Positions 6,322 through 8,232 of a DNA stretch of 8,232 bases are shown in pieces. The notes below the pieces were generated by a model. It was not told the origin of the DNA, did not search any database, and saw only the letters and a list, made by a program, of their open reading frames with translations. Location of the stretch: the NCBI GenBank assembly GCA_041691815.1, contig JBEPTZ010000165.1:1-8232 (forward strand), given 5' to 3'. Numbering within the stretch: the stretch's first letter is position 1; every line of letters starts with the position of its first letter. This stretch comes from 70-18 sp041691815. Its GTDB lineage: Bacteria > Pseudomonadota > Alphaproteobacteria > Acetobacterales > Acetobacteraceae. The translations under genes were made by a program, and so were the position numbers.

Positions 6322-6396
6322 GTGCCCCCCGTCTACCCCGCACCCAGCGTCTACCCCGGACCCAGCGTCTACGCCGCACCCGGCGTCCGCCGATGA
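6322..6396 (+). CDS. Possible 24-codon leader ORF upstream of the permease
   Basis: GTG 6322 follows GAGGA (6310-6314) with a 7-base spacer. It opens a 24-codon frame, MPPVYPAPSVYPGPSVYAAP then GVRR, ending in TGA 6394-6396 that shares ATGA with the permease ATG at 6393. The permease itself has no Shine-Dalgarno: the bases before its ATG are CCCGGCGTCCGCCG. Translation of the permease therefore probably depends on ribosomes finishing this ORF. The peptide consists of three six-residue units (VYPAPS, VYPGPS, VYAAPG) and is rich in Pro and Tyr. It starts with Pro-Pro after the initiator, a context that can slow ribosomes. I know no homologue. It may be a coupling or attenuation leader, or only a repeat-bearing leader without a functional product. 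A longer in-frame start at 6166 is much less likely. Confidence 0.5.
   Translation: MPPVYPAPSVYPGPSVYAAPGVRR
6331..6384 (+). repeat. Three tandem 18-bp repeats
   Basis: GTCTACCCCGCACCCAGC (6331-6348) is followed by a copy with one change (6349-6366) and a third with two changes (6367-6384). The unit is a multiple of three, so copy-number change would keep the leader frame intact. The array ends 8 bases before the permease start. Confidence 0.9.
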
Positions 6397-7292
6397 GTGC
6401 CGCCGCCGAGGCCAGGCTGGTTTCGTCGCGGCGCAATTACGCCCGCCGCTACTGGCCGTTCGTGGTGCCGGCCGGCCTGGTGGTGCTGACGGTGATCCTG
6501 TTCCCCTGGCTGTTCACCCTCTACATGTCCACCCAGGAATTCAAGATCGGCGCCAGCCTCAGCTATGTCGGGCTGGCCAACTACGTGAACCTGCTGAGCG
6601 ACCCGCGCTTCCTGTGGGCGGTGGTGCGGACGCTGTACTTCACCGCGCTGGCGACCATCTTCCCGGTGGTGCTGGGCATCGCGGCAGCCATCGTGTTCCA
6701 GCGCCGCTTCCCGTTGCGCGGGCTGGCGCGCACCATCTTCATCCTGCCGATGATGGCAACCCCGGTGGCGGTCGCCCTGGTGTGGACCATGATGTTCCAC
6801 CCGCAACTCGGCGTGCTCAACTACCTGCTGACCTCGATCGGCCTGCCGCCGTCGCAGTGGAGCTATTCGCCGAACACCGTCATCCCGACCCTGGTGATGG
6901 TGGAAACCTGGCAGTGGACGCCCCTGGTGATGCTGATCGTGCTGGGCGGCCTGGCCAGCCTGCCGTCCGACCCCTACGAGGCGGCCCGGCTGGACGGCGC
7001 CAGCGGCTGGGCGATGTTCCGCCATATCACCCTGCCGCTGGTCTGGCCGCATATCGTCGTCGCCATGGTGATCCGCACCATCGACGCGCTGAAATCGTTC
7101 GACCTGATCTTCGTGATCAGCAATGGCGGGCCGGGAACGTCGAGTGAGACGATGAACATCTACCTGTACCTGCAGGCATTCTCGTTCTACAACATGGGCT
7201 ATGCCTCGGCGCTGACGGTGGTGTTCTTCGTGATCATCCTGCTGGTCGCGCTGGTGTTGTTCAGCACCCGGCAACAGGCGAAATGGGTATGA
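6393..7292 (+). CDS. Carbohydrate ABC transporter permease, MalF/UgpA type
   Basis: This 299-residue inner-membrane protein is of the binding-protein-dependent transport permease family and forms half of the translocation pore. It has about six membrane helices: near 21-45, 77-101, 112-136, 163-187, 218-242 and 269-290. The cytoplasmic EAA loop, which docks on the ATPase, reads YEAARLDGASGWAMFRHITLP (195-215), with the expected E, A, A and G positions and the LP end. The segment DLIFVISNGGPGTSSETMNI (237-256) is typical of the MalF/UgpA subgroup. There is no upstream ATG in this frame after a TGA at 6285-6287, so 6393 is the only good start, although it lacks a Shine-Dalgarno. The start overlaps the leader stop (ATGA) and the 3' end overlaps the second permease, so all are likely one transcript. 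The substrate is probably a sugar or polyol but is not determinable here. Confidence 0.93.
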   Translation: MSAAAEARLVSSRRNYARRYWPFVVPAGLVVLTVILFPWLFTLYMSTQEFKIGASLSYVGLANYVNLLSDPRFLWAVVRTLYFTALATIFPVVLGIAAAIVFQRRFPLRGLARTIFILPMMATPVAVALVWTMMFHPQLGVLNYLLTSIGLPPSQWSYSPNTVIPTLVMVETWQWTPLVMLIVLGGLASLPSDPYEAARLDGASGWAMFRHITLPLVWPHIVVAMVIRTIDALKSFDLIFVISNGGPGTSSETMNIYLYLQAFSFYNMGYASALTVVFFVIILLVALVLFSTRQQAKWV

Positions 7293-8179
7293 CCGCCACC
7301 CCCGCCCCCGTCATTCTTCCGCCCGACGTCCCGGTGGTTCGCCGCCGCCGCCCGTTCAGCCTGCGCCGGCTGGGCGGCAATATCGGGCTGGCCTGCTCGG
7401 TCATCGTGCTGATCTCGCCGGCGGTGTTCGTCTTCCTGTGGATGCTGTCGCTGGCGTTGAAGAACGAGGTGGACAACATGGCGTTCCCGCCGGTGTTCAT
7501 CCCCAACCCGCCGACGCTGGCCAACTTCATCGACGTGTTCGAGAAGAACGACTTCCTCACCTACGCCTATAACTCGGTGGTGGTGTCGTTCACCGCCACC
7601 GGGCTGGCGCTGCTGGTCGGCGTGCCGGCCGGCTTCGGCATCGCCAAGGCCAAGGCGGCCAAGGCGGCGGCACTGATCATGATCGCCCGCGTCACCCCCG
7701 GCCTGTCCTACCTGATCCCGCTGTTCCTGCTGTTCCAGTGGATGGGGCTGACCGGCACGCTGACGCCGATCATCATCACCCACCTGGTGATCACCGTGCC
7801 GATCGTGGTCTGGGTGATGATCGGCTTCTTCGAAGGCCTGCCGACCGAACTGGAGGAAGCCGCCCTGATGGACGGCGCCACGATCTGGCAGGCCTTCCGC
7901 TACATCGCCATGCCACTGGCGCGGCCGGGGATCATGGTCAGCATGATCCTGTCGTTCATCTTCAGCTGGAACAACTTCATCTTCGCCGTGGTGCTGGCCG
8001 GCCGCGAAACCCGCACCCTGCCGGTGGCGGTCTACAACGTGCTGACCTTCGAACAGGTCAGCTGGGGCCCGCTGGCCGCCGCCGCCCTGGTGGTGACCGC
8101 ACCGGTGCTGATACTTACGCTGCTGATGCAGAAGGGCATCGTCGAGGGACTCACTGCCGGGGGTGTAAAGGGCGGGTAG
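7289..8179 (+). CDS. Carbohydrate ABC transporter permease, MalG/UgpE type
   Basis: This 296-residue partner permease completes the pore. Helices lie near 33-57, 96-117, 126-149, 160-182, 214-238 and 264-282. The EAA loop is EEAALMDGATIWQAFRYIAMP (189-209), followed by the SFIFSWNNFIFAVVLAG segment (222-238) that is characteristic of the MalG side. An Arg-rich cytoplasmic N-terminus (VVRRRRPFSLRRL) precedes helix 1. Two starts are possible. ATG 7289 gives the usual 4-base ATGA overlap with the first permease and has CAGG (7275-7278) 10 bases upstream. ATG 7283 adds two residues but leaves only 4 bases of spacer. I chose 7289. The stop is at 8177-8179. No ATPase gene follows before the hairpins at 8187-8227, so the ATP-binding subunit must come from elsewhere. 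Confidence 0.93.
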   Translation: MTATPAPVILPPDVPVVRRRRPFSLRRLGGNIGLACSVIVLISPAVFVFLWMLSLALKNEVDNMAFPPVFIPNPPTLANFIDVFEKNDFLTYAYNSVVVSFTATGLALLVGVPAGFGIAKAKAAKAAALIMIARVTPGLSYLIPLFLLFQWMGLTGTLTPIIITHLVITVPIVVWVMIGFFEGLPTELEEAALMDGATIWQAFRYIAMPLARPGIMVSMILSFIFSWNNFIFAVVLAGRETRTLPVAVYNVLTFEQVSWGPLAAAALVVTAPVLILTLLMQKGIVEGLTAGGVKGG

Positions 8180-8186
8180 GCAAGGC

Positions 8187-8227
8187 CGGGGCTCCGCCCC
8201 GCACCCCGCCAAGGGCAAAGCCCTTGG
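8187..8227 (+). terminator. Double GC-rich hairpin after the permease operon
   Basis: The first hairpin is CGGGGC-TCC-GCCCCG (8187-8201), a 6-bp stem. The second is CCAAGGGC-AAA-GCCCTTGG (8209-8227), a perfect 8-bp stem. They begin 7 bases after the permease stop. No T-tract follows in the visible sequence (AACCC), so termination would not be of the classical intrinsic type. Paired hairpins of this pattern are, from memory, common after genes in Acetobacteraceae and may also be a dispersed repeat. Confidence 0.65.
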
Positions 8228-8232
8228 AACCC

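Noticed and set aside
6166..6396. A 76-residue protein starting at ATG 6166 upstream of the permease
   Set aside because: It would start 15 bases from the divergent gene's ATG, inside the promoter region, and has no Shine-Dalgarno. The GTG at 6322 with GAGGA is the better start in the same frame.

Overview
The window looks like a chromosomal segment of a high-GC alphaproteobacterium. An Acetobacteraceae-like (Rhodospirillales) host is my best guess. The reasons are the GC- and Ala/Pro/Arg-rich coding style, a RepA-type helicase next to a DUF6362-like protein, a glycosyltransferase with a beta-sandwich module in front, and a GC-rich double hairpin of the 'ggggctccgcccc ... aagggcaaagccctt' type after the last operon. 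The taxon is inferred from recalled patterns, not from a search.

Region 1 (1-2205, + strand) is a tightly overlapping gene string: the 3' end of an unidentified gene, a RepA/AAA_25-type RecA-fold ATPase, and a DUF6362-like protein. All junctions overlap (4 and 11 bases), so translation is probably coupled. The content fits a prophage- or plasmid-derived replication module. The DUF6362-like protein has about 75 extra N-terminal residues encoded by an unusually palindromic stretch.

Region 2 (2206-4831) starts with an intergenic inverted repeat holding a tandem 8-mer. A candidate promoter follows, then a 557-residue GT-B glycosyltransferase (GT4-like). Next comes a small two-helix membrane protein of visibly lower GC. 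Last is a short decayed segment that matches two separate parts of the glycosyltransferase gene, so it is the remnant of an internally deleted second copy.

Region 3 (4832-8232) is a CUT1-type carbohydrate ABC importer arranged divergently. The solute-binding protein is on the - strand and the two permeases, which overlap each other, are on the + strand. No ATPase gene is in the window. The first permease has no Shine-Dalgarno sequence of its own. It is preceded by a possible 24-codon leader ORF with a good Shine-Dalgarno, built of three 18-bp repeats and ending in an ATGA overlap with the permease start. A GC-rich double hairpin closes the operon.

I see no tRNA, rRNA, CRISPR array or intact insertion sequence. 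The most interesting new signals are the repeat-built leader ORF, the decayed glycosyltransferase copy next to a low-GC orphan gene, and the palindromic in-frame segment in the DUF6362-like gene.
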